The notes: generated by a model from the letters alone, not told the origin. A stretch of 23,908 nt of DNA from Actinomycetota bacterium (GCA_023488455.1 JAMDDV010000026.1:1-23908); one strand, 5' to 3'; counted from the first letter of the stretch, positions 15,260 through 23,606 are shown. Numbers and translations: made by a program.

Positions 15260-16519
15260 TCATAAATAGTAGACAGGTAAGAATTTGATCTTACAGCTCT
15301 TTATCCTATACTCCGAAACAAAGTTTTTAGTAAGTAAAAATAGTTCAGGTGGTGAGAATTTATTAATAAAACTATATACGCTTTTGCCAATGGTCGGGGT
15401 ATTTGTGTATTTAACTTCTATGGGTATTATTTTTTGTCCAATTCTTAGAACAAAATCGATCTCAGCCTTATTTTTTGTACGCCAGAAATTCAAACTATCA
15501 AAAGGGGCTAACCTTCTTTTTATGGCGCTAAAAACGTAGTTCTCGACCAGACTTCCCCTGTCACTTCTCATATCACAGGGTTTAAAATCTGTAATAGCAA
15601 AGTTTCTTAAGCCTGAATCTATAAAGTAAGCTTTGGGATTCTTGGTTAATTCAGTGCGCATATTAGTAAAATATGGCTTAATTAAATCTATAATATAAGT
15701 TTGCCTTAGAATATTTATGTGTTTTAAGAGCACTTTATACGAAAGTTTTGAAGCATTGGATAACTCCTTATATTCGACCAAATTTCCAATTTGAGTTGAT
15801 AATAATCTAATCAAAGTTATGAGCTCATCCTCCGTAGCTAATTGAAGAAGGCTACCGATATCTCTTAAAAGATAATTTTCCAGAACGCTTTCCAGGATTT
15901 TTTGTTTTTCAATTTGAGTTTTTGCCAATACCACTGCGGGATAACCTCCCCAGATTAAATACTCTTCGAATAAATTTTCAAGTCTTTGATTAATTTCATC
16001 TCCGAATGCGTTGTCTAATTTAAAATCAGAGGAAAAGATGTCAGGTATTCGTTCTTTGATCAGGTTAAATAGCTCCACATTAACATATGAGAGGAATTCC
16101 CTGAAAGAAAAAGGCAATAGTGTGAAATTGAAAATCCTTCCAACCATGTATTTACCGGTTTGGAAAGTGAGTTCTAGGGAAGATGACCCAGATATTATGA
16201 ATTTTGTATCAGTCGTATCATAAAGATATTTAAGTTTTGCCCCTCCATCCTTCACATATTGGAATTCATCAATGATGATGATTTGAAAGTGTTTGTTCAG
16301 ATCTTTAAAATCTTCTAAATTGTTTTGGAACAGGGCAAGCTCACTTCTTTTTTCAAACGTGATGAACTTTAATGTCTTATCCTTTGCTGTTAAGTTTTTT
16401 TTGAGATTTTGCAGGTAAGTTGTTTTACCAGCCTGCCTGGGACCGATGATTGCTATTACTTCTTTTCTATCTAGGAAGGGCTGAATTGTCTTTTCAATTT
16501 CTCTTTTGATGTATAGCAT
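15260..16519 (-). CDS. AAA ATPase with DUF4143 domain
   Basis: This 419-residue protein is of the AAA_14-DUF4143 type common in bacterial and archaeal genomes and often near defence or mobile genes. Residues 26-33 (GPRQAGKT) are Walker A. IIIIDEFQYV (80-89) is Walker B with the acidic and Gln residues typical of the family. The middle has FSFREFLSY and EYLIWGGYPAV, and the C-terminal DUF4143 region has KAYFIDSGLRNFAI and SLVENYVFSAIKRR. The end holds NFWRTKNKAEIDFVLRIGQKIIPIEVKY, a PD-(D/E)xK-nuclease-like pattern (E..D...EVKY) that in this family may or may not be active. The function is not established. The ATG has no Shine-Dalgarno. It is the first gene of the AT-rich island. Confidence 0.88.
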   Translation of the reverse strand: MLYIKREIEKTIQPFLDRKEVIAIIGPRQAGKTTYLQNLKKNLTAKDKTLKFITFEKRSELALFQNNLEDFKDLNKHFQIIIIDEFQYVKDGGAKLKYLYDTTDTKFIISGSSSLELTFQTGKYMVGRIFNFTLLPFSFREFLSYVNVELFNLIKERIPDIFSSDFKLDNAFGDEINQRLENLFEEYLIWGGYPAVVLAKTQIEKQKILESVLENYLLRDIGSLLQLATEDELITLIRLLSTQIGNLVEYKELSNASKLSYKVLLKHINILRQTYIIDLIKPYFTNMRTELTKNPKAYFIDSGLRNFAITDFKPCDMRSDRGSLVENYVFSAIKRRLAPFDSLNFWRTKNKAEIDFVLRIGQKIIPIEVKYTNTPTIGKSVYSFINKFSPPELFLLTKNFVSEYRIKSCKIKFLPVYYL

Positions 16520-16570
16520 GTTAATTTTAGCATGGTTATTATTAATTTATAATAAATATTAGCATGGTTA
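16514..16570. repeat. Direct repeats (TTAGCATGGTTA) at the AAA/DUF4143 promoter, possible operator
   Basis: TTAGCATGGTTA occurs exactly at 16527-16538 and 16559-16570, 32 bp apart (about three helical turns). A degenerate third copy, TAGCATGTTA (16514-16523), covers the start codon. The copies lie over the -10, the leader and the start of the minus-strand ATPase gene, as expected for an operator array. The binding protein is unknown. Confidence 0.55.
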
Positions 16571-16583
16571 CATAGATAGTCAA
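16556..16583 (-). promoter_or_regulatory. Promoter of the AAA/DUF4143 gene
   Basis: On the minus strand there is TTGACT (plus 16578-16583), a 16-bp spacer ending in TGC (a TGn extended -10) and TAATAT (plus 16556-16561). The predicted start is near 16549, about 30 nt from the ATG. One copy of a 12-bp repeat overlaps the -10. Confidence 0.5.
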
Positions 16584-16711
16584 TATGCAATATTACGACA
16601 ATTTTTATGAAACCATCTCAGTATGTGTAAATACAGAAGGCGGACAACAGGTGATTTCTCAATGAAAGAGTAAGACGTCCAGAATTGAATATAAAAAGAA
16701 TTATGTAAATA

Positions 16712-16754
16712 TATTTAACATTTAATTGTTATTTTATTTAACATCATTTATAAT
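16712..16754 (+). promoter_or_regulatory. Promoter-operator of the Panacea antitoxin operon
   Basis: TTGTTA (16726-16731), a 17-bp spacer and a perfect TATAAT (16749-16754). TATTTAACAT occurs twice (16712-16721 and 16735-16744), and TAACA (16716-16720) with TGTTA (16727-16731) forms an inverted repeat covering the -35. The HTH domain of the first gene is the likely ligand, giving autoregulation. Confidence 0.6.
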
Positions 16755-16777
16755 AGAGATTCGTGAGGATGATTTCA

Positions 16778-17569
16778 ATGAATGATATTAATAGAAAGAT
16801 TGGTCAAAGGATAAAGGAACTTAGAGAGCAATACGGTTTTAGCCAGCAAGATCTTGCTAAGATGTTTGGATTATCTCGTCCTACTATTTCTCTGATGGAG
16901 TCCGGAGAAAGAAAGATATCTACCGAAGAATTGATAAGGATATCAGAAATTTTTAACATTTCTGTGGAATATTTATTAGATTTGAAGAAACAGCCCGAAG
17001 TTGTTTTAGATGATGACGAGGTCGAGAAGGAAAGAAAGCCTCAAATCAGGATCAATGTTCCTCAAAGAAATTTAAAAAAGTTTAAAGAAGTACTCTTATA
17101 TATACTTTACAAAGTTGGCTCAAAACCAAATATTGGTGAGACCGTAATTTATAAGCTGCTTTATTTCATTGACTTTGATTATTATGAGAAATATGAGGAA
17201 CAACTGATTGGTGCCACTTATATTAAAAACCATTATGGCCCCACTCCACTTGAGTTTAGTAAGATTCTAAAAAAAATGATGAACGATGGCGAAATAATGA
17301 AGGTTGAGAGCAAATATTTTGATTATCTACAGACAAAATATCTTCCATTAAGGAAACCAGATATCTCAAACCTAAAGGCAAGTGAGGTTGAACTTATAAA
17401 TGATGTTTTGTTCAGGCTTTCCGACTTGAATGCTAATCAGATCAGCGACTATTCTCATAATGATGTCCCCTGGTTAACTACTGAGGATGGGGAAATAATA
17501 GAGTACGAATCCGTGTTTTATCGGACGCCTCAATATTCTGCAAGAGAATGTATTGAAGAAATTCAGTGA
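16778..17569 (+). CDS. panA: HTH-Panacea (DUF4065) antitoxin
   Basis: Predicted antitoxin and repressor. The N-terminus is a Cro/CI-type helix-turn-helix (IGQRIKELREQYGFSQQDLAKMFGLSRPTISLMESGERKIS...ISVEYLLDL). An acidic linker (LDDDEVEKERKP) leads to a Panacea/DUF4065 domain (KFKEVLLYILYKVGS...TVIYKLLYFIDFDYYEKYEEQLIGATYIKNHYGPTP...FSKILKKMMNDGEI). Panacea domains neutralise many unrelated toxins in PanA-PanT pairs. The frame is open from GTG 16763, but ATG 16778 is preferred because GAGG lies nine bases before it and the HTH then begins normally. It overlaps the next gene by 17 bases, typical of toxin-antitoxin operons. Confidence 0.83.
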   Translation: MNDINRKIGQRIKELREQYGFSQQDLAKMFGLSRPTISLMESGERKISTEELIRISEIFNISVEYLLDLKKQPEVVLDDDEVEKERKPQIRINVPQRNLKKFKEVLLYILYKVGSKPNIGETVIYKLLYFIDFDYYEKYEEQLIGATYIKNHYGPTPLEFSKILKKMMNDGEIMKVESKYFDYLQTKYLPLRKPDISNLKASEVELINDVLFRLSDLNANQISDYSHNDVPWLTTEDGEIIEYESVFYRTPQYSARECIEEIQ

Positions 17570-17924
17570 AATTTCATTTGTCCCTGAATTTGAGAAGGAT
17601 TTAAAGAAACTCCAGAAAAAGTTTCAGACGATTGAGGAAGATTTTACAATTTTTATCGAAAAAGAATTATTCCTTTATCACAAATTAAAGGTTGATAATA
17701 AAGGTGTTTTCCAGCTACCTGGTTTACAAATTGATAGCCCCAAAATTTATAAAGCTAAAAAATTTGCATGCCGTTCGCTAAAGGGCAGAGGGTCACAATC
17801 TGGTATTAGGGTAATCTATGCATATTTTGAAGAGTCAGACAAAATTGAGTTAATTGAGATTTATTATAAAGGTGATAAAGAAAATGAGGATCGAGATAGG
17901 ATCCTACACTATTACCAGAGATAG
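17553..17924 (+). CDS. panT: RelE/ParE-fold toxin paired with the Panacea antitoxin
   Basis: This 123-residue basic protein has the RelE/ParE pattern: a first helix pair (FEKDLKKLQKKFQTIEEDFTIFIEKEL), then strands (KIYKAKKFACRSLKG, GIRVIYAYFEESDKIELIEIYYKGD) and a polar tail (DRDRILHYYQR). RelE relatives cut mRNA on the ribosome and ParE relatives poison gyrase; no decisive residue separates these here. The start is TTG inside the antitoxin gene, in a different frame, so coupling is probable. The fusion-free antitoxin-then-toxin order fits PanAT systems. The toxin assignment is stronger from context than from sequence. Confidence 0.72.
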   Translation: MKKFSEISFVPEFEKDLKKLQKKFQTIEEDFTIFIEKELFLYHKLKVDNKGVFQLPGLQIDSPKIYKAKKFACRSLKGRGSQSGIRVIYAYFEESDKIELIEIYYKGDKENEDRDRILHYYQR

Positions 17925-17957
17925 TTAATAGTGAACAACTACATTTCAACAGATTAA

Positions 17958-17986
17958 TTTACAAAAATTTTAAAAATAAGGATAAT
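17958..17986 (+). promoter_or_regulatory. Promoter of the MNT-HEPN operon
   Basis: TTTACA (17958-17963), a 17-bp spacer and GATAAT (17981-17986), each 5 of 6 to consensus. The predicted transcript starts near 17993, about 38 nt before the ATG. The region is AT-rich, so some caution applies. Confidence 0.5.
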
Positions 17987-18030
17987 ATTACTTATGTTGT
18001 AACCTCAAGATAAACTTATGGTGTTGAGTC

Positions 18031-18348
18031 ATGAATCAAGAGATTTTCGAGAGACTACAGAAAATAAGCGATAGATTAAAAAGAAAATACAATGCTGAAA
18101 AAGTGATCTTATTTGGCTCTTATTCTACTGGTCAGATAACTGAAGATAGTGACCTGGACTTGCTGATAGTGGCCCCGACTAATGAAAAATTCTTTGAAAG
18201 GATTGCTACTGTCTTGGGTCTAGTTCGTGATCTTTATATGGGGCTTGCAATTTCTCCAATTGTCCTGAAGCCTGATGAAGTATCCGAGAGATTAAAAATG
18301 GGTGATCAGTTTATAAAGGAGGTTGTAGAAAAGGGTGTAGAGATATGA
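18031..18348 (+). CDS. Minimal nucleotidyltransferase (MNT) antitoxin-like protein
   Basis: This 105-residue DNA polymerase beta-superfamily nucleotidyltransferase carries the full motif GSx10DxD: G29-S30 in LFGSYSTG and D41-L-D43 in EDSDLDLLIV. In the MntA-HepT system the MNT protein neutralises its HEPN partner by adding AMP to it; that this one does the same is inference. The next gene starts inside its stop codon (ATGA overlap), so the two are translationally coupled. The protein is of normal length for the family. Confidence 0.88.
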   Translation: MNQEIFERLQKISDRLKRKYNAEKVILFGSYSTGQITEDSDLDLLIVAPTNEKFFERIATVLGLVRDLYMGLAISPIVLKPDEVSERLKMGDQFIKEVVEKGVEI

Positions 18349-18752
18349 AGAAATTTAGTGACTCTTTCATTACTGAAGAATGGAAAAAAATAGCGAGGAA
18401 AGATTGGAACAGGGTTACCAGAAATTTAAGAGACGAAGATATAGAAGCAGCAAGTTTTTTTCTTCAACAGTCACTAGAAAAGTATCTAAAAGCATTTTTA
18501 CTTTATCATGGCTGGAAACTGAGAAAGATTCACGCCCTTCATGATTTACTGGATGATGCTGTAAATTATAACCCCGCGCTGGAAACATTTCGAAAATTAT
18601 GCGAAAAGGTAACAGGGTATTATCTTGTTGATAGATACCCGCTGTTCACTTCACTAGATTTGACTTATGAAGATATTGAAATAGATTTGGAAGATGCAAG
18701 AAAGTTCATAAATACCATGTTCCCGGATGAAGGATTAAGCAGCAAAAAGTAA
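18345..18752 (+). CDS. HEPN-domain protein (toxin candidate)
   Basis: This 135-residue all-helical HEPN protein has the family core ASFFLQQSLEKYLKAFLLYHGWKLRKIHALHDLLDDAV and a later YYLVDRYPLFT segment. R60 and H66 in LRKIHALHDLL give an Rx5H arrangement, within the Rx4-6H pattern of HEPN RNases, but the RX4HXY of HepT is not present in that exact form. It therefore belongs to the common MNT-linked HEPN branch rather than to classical HepT. RNase toxicity is possible but unproven. Confidence 0.85.
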   Translation: MKKFSDSFITEEWKKIARKDWNRVTRNLRDEDIEAASFFLQQSLEKYLKAFLLYHGWKLRKIHALHDLLDDAVNYNPALETFRKLCEKVTGYYLVDRYPLFTSLDLTYEDIEIDLEDARKFINTMFPDEGLSSKK

Positions 18753-18774
18753 CATATTAATGAAAAAAGTTCGC

Positions 18775-18794
18775 AAAAATCGATCTGGATTTTT
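18775..18794 (+). other. AT-rich hairpin before hsdR
   Basis: AAAAATC (18775-18781) and GATTTTT (18788-18794) form a 7-bp stem with loop GATCTG, ending three bases before the hsdR ATG. It could be a weak terminator for the MNT-HEPN transcript or could occlude the hsdR start. No Shine-Dalgarno is evident for hsdR. Confidence 0.3.
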
Positions 18795-18797
18795 TCA

Positions 18798-21137
18798 ATG
18801 TCTTTGAGTGAGTCTGACACCAGAGCAAAACTCATTGACCCCGCACTTCACCGTTGTGGTTGGATAGAGGATTTTATTCACCGCGAGGAAACTGACCGTG
18901 GTATTGATGTGATAGAAGGCAAACCGAGGAGAAGAGAACAAGGTAGAATTGATTATCTGCTTCGAATTAGGGTTAATATTAGCACTCAGCCGGTTGCTGT
19001 TGCATTAATTGAAGCAAAAAGAAGCAGTGAACCTCCAGACAAAGGTTTGGAACAGGCGAAAAAATATGCGCGCTTAAACCACGTTCCGTTTGTATATTCA
19101 TCAAATGGACACCTATTTGTTGAATATAACTCATTTTTAGGCAAAACCTCTGCGCCTCTATCTCTTGAAGAATTTCCCACTCCCGAAGAATTGCGAGGGC
19201 GATTTGAGAAGAATGCTGGTTTTTCATTGGAAAGTGAGGCTGCAAAACCGCTTTTAGTTAGATACCCAAGAGGAGAAGCAAATCGACGCTATTATCAGGA
19301 TGCAGCTATTCGCGCAGCACTGGAGAAGATCGCTCTAGGTGAGAAAAGAGTGCTCCTTTATCTTGCAACAGGATCAGGAAAGACTTTTATAGCTGTCCAT
19401 ATCTTGAAGAAGATAGCAGATGCTGGGCAACTTCGTCGCGCGCTGTTTGTGTGTGATCGTGATGAACTGCGTACGCAGGGGCTTGGTGCTTTTCAAAATG
19501 TGTTCGGTTCTGACGCAGCAGAGGTTACGACAGCTAATCCCCAGAAGAATGCTCGGATTCTGATTGCTACATATCAGACTTTGAATATAGCAGGGGAGGA
19601 CGAGGACGCAAGGTTCTTTTTGGAAAATTACCCCGAAAATTATTTTAGTCATATTATCATAGATGAGTGTCATAGAAGTGCATGGGGTAAATGGAGTATT
19701 GTGCTATGGGAGAACCCCAAGGCTGTTCAGATTGGACTTACTGCTACACCTCGCTCATTTGAAGGAGGAAGTGAAGTTGAACGCAGGGGCGATGAAGAAA
19801 TAACTGCCAATAATCTTAGATACTTTGGTGAACCGGTTTATGAGTATGATATGGCTCAGGGAATTGAAGATGGATACCTTCCAGCTTGCGAGATAGTAAG
19901 GCGAATAACAGATCTGGACGAGAAGGGTGTTACTCGAATAGATCTGGAGAGACTAGGCATAAAAGATGCAATAACTGGTGAGCAATTAATAGCTGCTGAA
20001 GCACGCGATTTTTATCAAGCACCGTCTTTTGAGAACCTGATTCAATTACCTGATAGAGTAAGAGCATGGTGTAAAGACCTTTTTGACATGTTCCTTCGCA
20101 CTGGTGATCCTCATCAAAAAACGGTTATATTCTGTGTGAGAGATACACATGCTGATGCTGTAGCAGCGGAGCTGAATAATATTTATGCTGATTGGTGTGC
20201 CAGGAATGGCCATAATCGCCTCGATCCGTATGCTTTTAAATGCACAGCTTCAGTTGGGGGAAGCCAATATATTGCCGATCTGCGGGGCTCGGCACTAAGT
20301 CATTTTGTAGCAACTACCGTGGATTTAATTACTACAGGTGTTGATGTTCCAATTCTTCGAAATGTTGTCTTTTTCAAATATGTAAAATCACCCATAGCAT
20401 TCCATCAGATGATGGGTAGAGGTTCAAGAATTCATCTTCCTACTAATAAATTGATGTTTCGTGTATTTGATTACACAAATGCTACTCGCCTCTTGGGTAA
20501 GGAGTTTAAGAGTTCGCCCTTACCAACGCGAGAATCCGTAGAACCAGATGTAGAAAAAGAAAGAAAGGAGAAGATAATTCGGGTAGAAGGGTTTGTTGTT
20601 CATATTAATCCTGCAGGTACATATATTGTCACCAAAGTAAAGGATAAAACTGGTATGTTGACAATTGAAGAATATAAACAGATGCTTTCACAAAGCCTTG
20701 TGAAAGAAGCAGTGACTCTTGATGAACTACGTGGTATCTGGATTGACCCAGAAAAAAGAAAGAAGCTTATTGAAAAGTTACCCGATGATGGGTATGGGTT
20801 GCGCATGATCAGAGAGCTTATGCAGCGCAGCGATTATGATCTTTATGATATTCTTGCAGAAATTGGTTATGGTGTTGATCCAAAAAGCCGGATGGAGCGC
20901 GCTTCTGCACTGGAGTATAAGCACAGTAATTGGCTTAAGAGTCCGCCTTTGACTGCATCTAAGACCCTCAATGCTCTTGCCAAACAATTTGTAATAGGTG
21001 GCACTGAAGAACTTGAAAACCCTTATGTGTTTTCTGCTCCTGATGTCATCAAGGCTGGTGGTCTTGAAGCCTTGAGAATTATAGGTGAATCAAAAGATAT
21101 TGTTGAGGAAATGAAGAAGAGGCTATTCGCAGCATGA
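18798..21137 (+). CDS. hsdR: Type I restriction enzyme R subunit, EcoEI type
   Basis: ATP-dependent translocase and endonuclease subunit, 779 residues. It opens with SESDTRAKLIDPALHRCGW, typical of the EcoEI R family. The N-terminal nuclease has D52 (RIDYLL), E72-x-K74 (IEAKR) and the QxxxY motif (Q86, Y90). The SF2 motor has motif I ATGSGKT (190-196), DECH (289-292), TATP (315-318) and QMMGRGSR (537-544). The last 180 residues form the EcoEI R C-terminal domain (GFVVHINPAGTYIVTKVKD, ALAKQFVIGG). All catalytic motifs are intact, so the protein could be functional. hsdS follows after an intervening gene; no hsdM is in the window. Confidence 0.94.
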   Translation: MSLSESDTRAKLIDPALHRCGWIEDFIHREETDRGIDVIEGKPRRREQGRIDYLLRIRVNISTQPVAVALIEAKRSSEPPDKGLEQAKKYARLNHVPFVYSSNGHLFVEYNSFLGKTSAPLSLEEFPTPEELRGRFEKNAGFSLESEAAKPLLVRYPRGEANRRYYQDAAIRAALEKIALGEKRVLLYLATGSGKTFIAVHILKKIADAGQLRRALFVCDRDELRTQGLGAFQNVFGSDAAEVTTANPQKNARILIATYQTLNIAGEDEDARFFLENYPENYFSHIIIDECHRSAWGKWSIVLWENPKAVQIGLTATPRSFEGGSEVERRGDEEITANNLRYFGEPVYEYDMAQGIEDGYLPACEIVRRITDLDEKGVTRIDLERLGIKDAITGEQLIAAEARDFYQAPSFENLIQLPDRVRAWCKDLFDMFLRTGDPHQKTVIFCVRDTHADAVAAELNNIYADWCARNGHNRLDPYAFKCTASVGGSQYIADLRGSALSHFVATTVDLITTGVDVPILRNVVFFKYVKSPIAFHQMMGRGSRIHLPTNKLMFRVFDYTNATRLLGKEFKSSPLPTRESVEPDVEKERKEKIIRVEGFVVHINPAGTYIVTKVKDKTGMLTIEEYKQMLSQSLVKEAVTLDELRGIWIDPEKRKKLIEKLPDDGYGLRMIRELMQRSDYDLYDILAEIGYGVDPKSRMERASALEYKHSNWLKSPPLTASKTLNALAKQFVIGGTEELENPYVFSAPDVIKAGGLEALRIIGESKDIVEEMKKRLFAA

Positions 21138-21449
21138 ACGAGTAGGAAATAAGACAAGAGAAATGAGACCAGAAAGATTAAAAGCTATGCTTTTAAAGAA
21201 TGAACAACGGGATTCAATAATCTGCGATGTCAAGTAGCGCAATAAATGGGCAAATTGGGCAGCAATTGGGCGTTAATAGGGCAAAAGGCGCAATAATGAC
21301 GCCACAAAGACGCCAAGGCCGAAATAATGACGCCATAAAGGTAATAGAATCTTGGGGAAAAATGCAACAAATCTAAAGAAGTAATAACAGTGAGAAATTA
21401 CATAGTTCCGAAAGCCCTTGATTTTATAAGCTCTGAAAGGAGTTAATGA
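21138..21449. other. 312-bp region without a supported gene; short repeats
   Basis: No convincing gene is seen. AATAATGACGCCA-N-AAAG occurs at 21292-21309 and 21323-21340 (one difference, 31 bp apart). Upstream, GGGCA-type units recur at uneven spacing (AATTGGGC at two places between 21251 and 21271). GGCG (21287-21290) and CGCC (21300-21303) could form a small hairpin. A 24-codon reading frame from ATG 21163 has no ribosome-binding site. It could be a decayed gene, a regulatory region or a recombination scar. Confidence 0.5.
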
Positions 21450-22290
21450 ATTAAAATTTTAGACAATGTAACCCTTGAGGCAATAGCAGAGCTAATATGT
21501 GGAGATAATGGTCCTTATTATAGAACTGGTAGTATGTTACCTGTTTTCTTTAGGAATGCTGGTGTAGATTGTGTCTCACACGATGGTTCTACTCGCAAAT
21601 GGTGGACTTTGGCAAAATTACAAGAATATAGTGCAAATATTGATGATATGGAAAAAATTATTAAAAGGCTTGCAAATCCAAAAGAGTACAAGGGGAATGC
21701 TGAAATAACAAATAAGGTGTTATGTAGATTAAATGAAATTCTTAGCGTTGAAGGGATAAAAGTTGAAATAATAGGAGTTAATCCGGTAATCCATGAGATA
21801 TTACCTAACTTATTGGAAAAAAATAAAGTGATTTCTCAAATCTTTCCAATCCCCGATTTTCCAGAAATGCTTGACGACCCATCTTTTAATGAGATTTTGA
21901 AGTATAGGTGGAAGGAAACTTTAAAATGTATAGAGAATAAGACATATCTTTCTGCAATAATACTGATTGGGCAGCATACTTGAGGGTATTTTATTGTCAG
22001 TTATTCATAAGCATCCAAAAGAAGCAAACCAAACTTTATCATCGCCCAAGGAAAAAGTAGGAGGTATAAAGAAATTCTCAGAGTGGACGCTTAATGACAT
22101 GATAAATGTTTCTCACGAACTCAAATGGATAAAAGAAGATATTAAACACTTTTCTCATGCCCTTAAGGATTACAGAAATTTGGTACATCCTTGGTATCAA
22201 AGAGATAAGGGTATATATCCTGACGAAAATACTTGCAAAATATGCTTACAAGTTATGATTGCAGCTATAACTGACTTGTCGAAAATGTGA
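21450..22290 (+). pseudogene. AbiJ-NTD3/HEPN-like abortive-infection gene, split by a 1-nt frameshift
   Basis: Two adjacent frames make one protein of about 279 residues. The first (to 21983) begins IKILDNVTLEAIAELICGDNGPYYRTGSMLPVFFRNAGVD and contains RKWWTLAKLQEYSANIDDMEKIIKRLANPKEYKG, the N-terminal pattern of the AbiJ-NTD3 family. It ends ...SAIILIG then QHT and a stop. The other frame continues GSILEGILLSVI and has DYRNLVHPWYQ, the RN..HP signature of an Abi/HEPN RNase domain. The break lies in GGGC at 21969-21972, where one base is extra. AGGAG (21438-21442) stands seven bases before ATT 21450, so ATT may be the start; ATG 21534 would cut off the conserved N-terminus. Either the gene is dead, or there is a sequencing error or recoding. 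It sits between hsdR and hsdS. Confidence 0.75.
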
Positions 22291-22303
22291 GGAGAAGCTA
22301 AAA

Positions 22304-23533
22304 GTGCCAGAATCAGGTACATTACCAATAGGTTGGCGCTGGGTGAAACTTGGAGAAGTATGCAAGATAAATCCTTCTAAACCTAAAAAATTTACCCGTT
22401 CTCCCAATACTCCAACAACCTTTTTGCCAATGGCATCGATTGATGATGTAAAAGGTAATATTGCTAAACCTGAGGTTGTACCATATTCAAAAGTTGCGAA
22501 AGGTTATACATACTTTGAGGAAAACGATGTTCTTTTTGCAAAGATTACACCGTGTATGCAAAACGGTAAGCACGCAATTGCAAAAAATCTAATTGATGGA
22601 ATTGGCTTTGGTACAACTGAATTTCATGTAATAAAGGCAAGTGCAGAGATTTTACCAAAATGGATTCATTACTTTATTAGACAAACTTCCTTTTTGGAAG
22701 AGGCAACTGCATATTTTACAGGAGTGGTTGGTCAACAACGAGTGCCTAAGAGCTTCTTGGAAAATTATCTTATTCCTCTACCCTCAATTAGCGATCAAAG
22801 ACGAATTATCTGGAGAGTCGATAACTTAATGAAACAAGTGGAGTATGCCTATTTCGCTTGTAAAAAACAGCATGAAGCTACAAGAGCCCTGTCGGCTGCC
22901 TATTTGCGAGCGGTCTTTGAGAGTGAAGATGCAAAAAAGTGGGATATAAGGAAACTTGGCGAAGTGTGTCAAATTTTTAGTGGATCATCTGCACCTCAGG
23001 ATAAAAAATATTTTGAAAATGGAGAATATCCTTTTGTAAGAGTGCAAGATTTAAGTAGATATGGTAGGAAAACTGATTTAACAGAATTTAATGATTATAT
23101 TAATGAAACTGCTATTAAAAAACAAAATATGGTGAGAGCCGAGAAAGGGACTATCATTTTCCCTAAAAGTGGTGCTGCAATTATAACTAACAATAGAGCG
23201 ATTTTGGGGACAGATGCTTATATCGTTTCTCATCTAGCAGCGGTAAAACCAAAGGAGAATATTGCTGATACGCTTTTTATTTATTATTGGTTGTGTAATG
23301 TTGATATGGTTCAATATATGGAAAATACAGGTTATCCATCACTTAAGTTGTCTATAATTTCAACTATTCCTATACAACTGCCATCATTTAATGAACAACG
23401 ACGTATTGCTGCAAGTCTTGAAAAAAAAATTTCATGTATTGATAAACTTCAAAAAGCGATTGAGAAACAGCTTAAAGTAGTAGATGCCTTGTACCTATCA
23501 GTCTTGAGAGTGGCGTTTAGAGGGGAGATGTAG
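22304..23533 (+). CDS. hsdS: Type I restriction-modification specificity subunit
   Basis: DNA-recognition subunit of 409 residues with the usual two-repeat layout. The first target-recognition domain begins LPIGWRWVKLGEVCKI and ends LPSISDQRRIIWRVDNLMKQV. A helical spacer (YFACKKQHEATRALSAAYLRAVF) follows. The second domain begins KKWDIRKLGEVCQIFSGSSAP and ends LPSFNEQRRIAASLEKKISCID, with the closing helix KLQKAIEKQLKVVDALYLSVLRVAFRGEM. The LP....QRRI element at both repeat ends is diagnostic. The start is GTG with GAGGAG upstream, 13 bases after the AbiJ-like gene. Both target domains are intact. The target sequence cannot be read from sequence alone. Confidence 0.93.
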   Translation: MPESGTLPIGWRWVKLGEVCKINPSKPKKFTRSPNTPTTFLPMASIDDVKGNIAKPEVVPYSKVAKGYTYFEENDVLFAKITPCMQNGKHAIAKNLIDGIGFGTTEFHVIKASAEILPKWIHYFIRQTSFLEEATAYFTGVVGQQRVPKSFLENYLIPLPSISDQRRIIWRVDNLMKQVEYAYFACKKQHEATRALSAAYLRAVFESEDAKKWDIRKLGEVCQIFSGSSAPQDKKYFENGEYPFVRVQDLSRYGRKTDLTEFNDYINETAIKKQNMVRAEKGTIIFPKSGAAIITNNRAILGTDAYIVSHLAAVKPKENIADTLFIYYWLCNVDMVQYMENTGYPSLKLSIISTIPIQLPSFNEQRRIAASLEKKISCIDKLQKAIEKQLKVVDALYLSVLRVAFRGEM

Positions 23534-23606
23534 CTATTAGAAGATTTGTAGTTTCGAAAAGTAAAGAGCAGAAATAAAGTCAATATTATGTGGATAGCTA
23601 AAACAG

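Noticed and set aside
21241..21340. Possible CRISPR array
   Set aside because: There are only two near-identical 18-bp units with a 13-bp gap and irregular GGGCA units; no regular repeat-spacer pattern and no cas genes.
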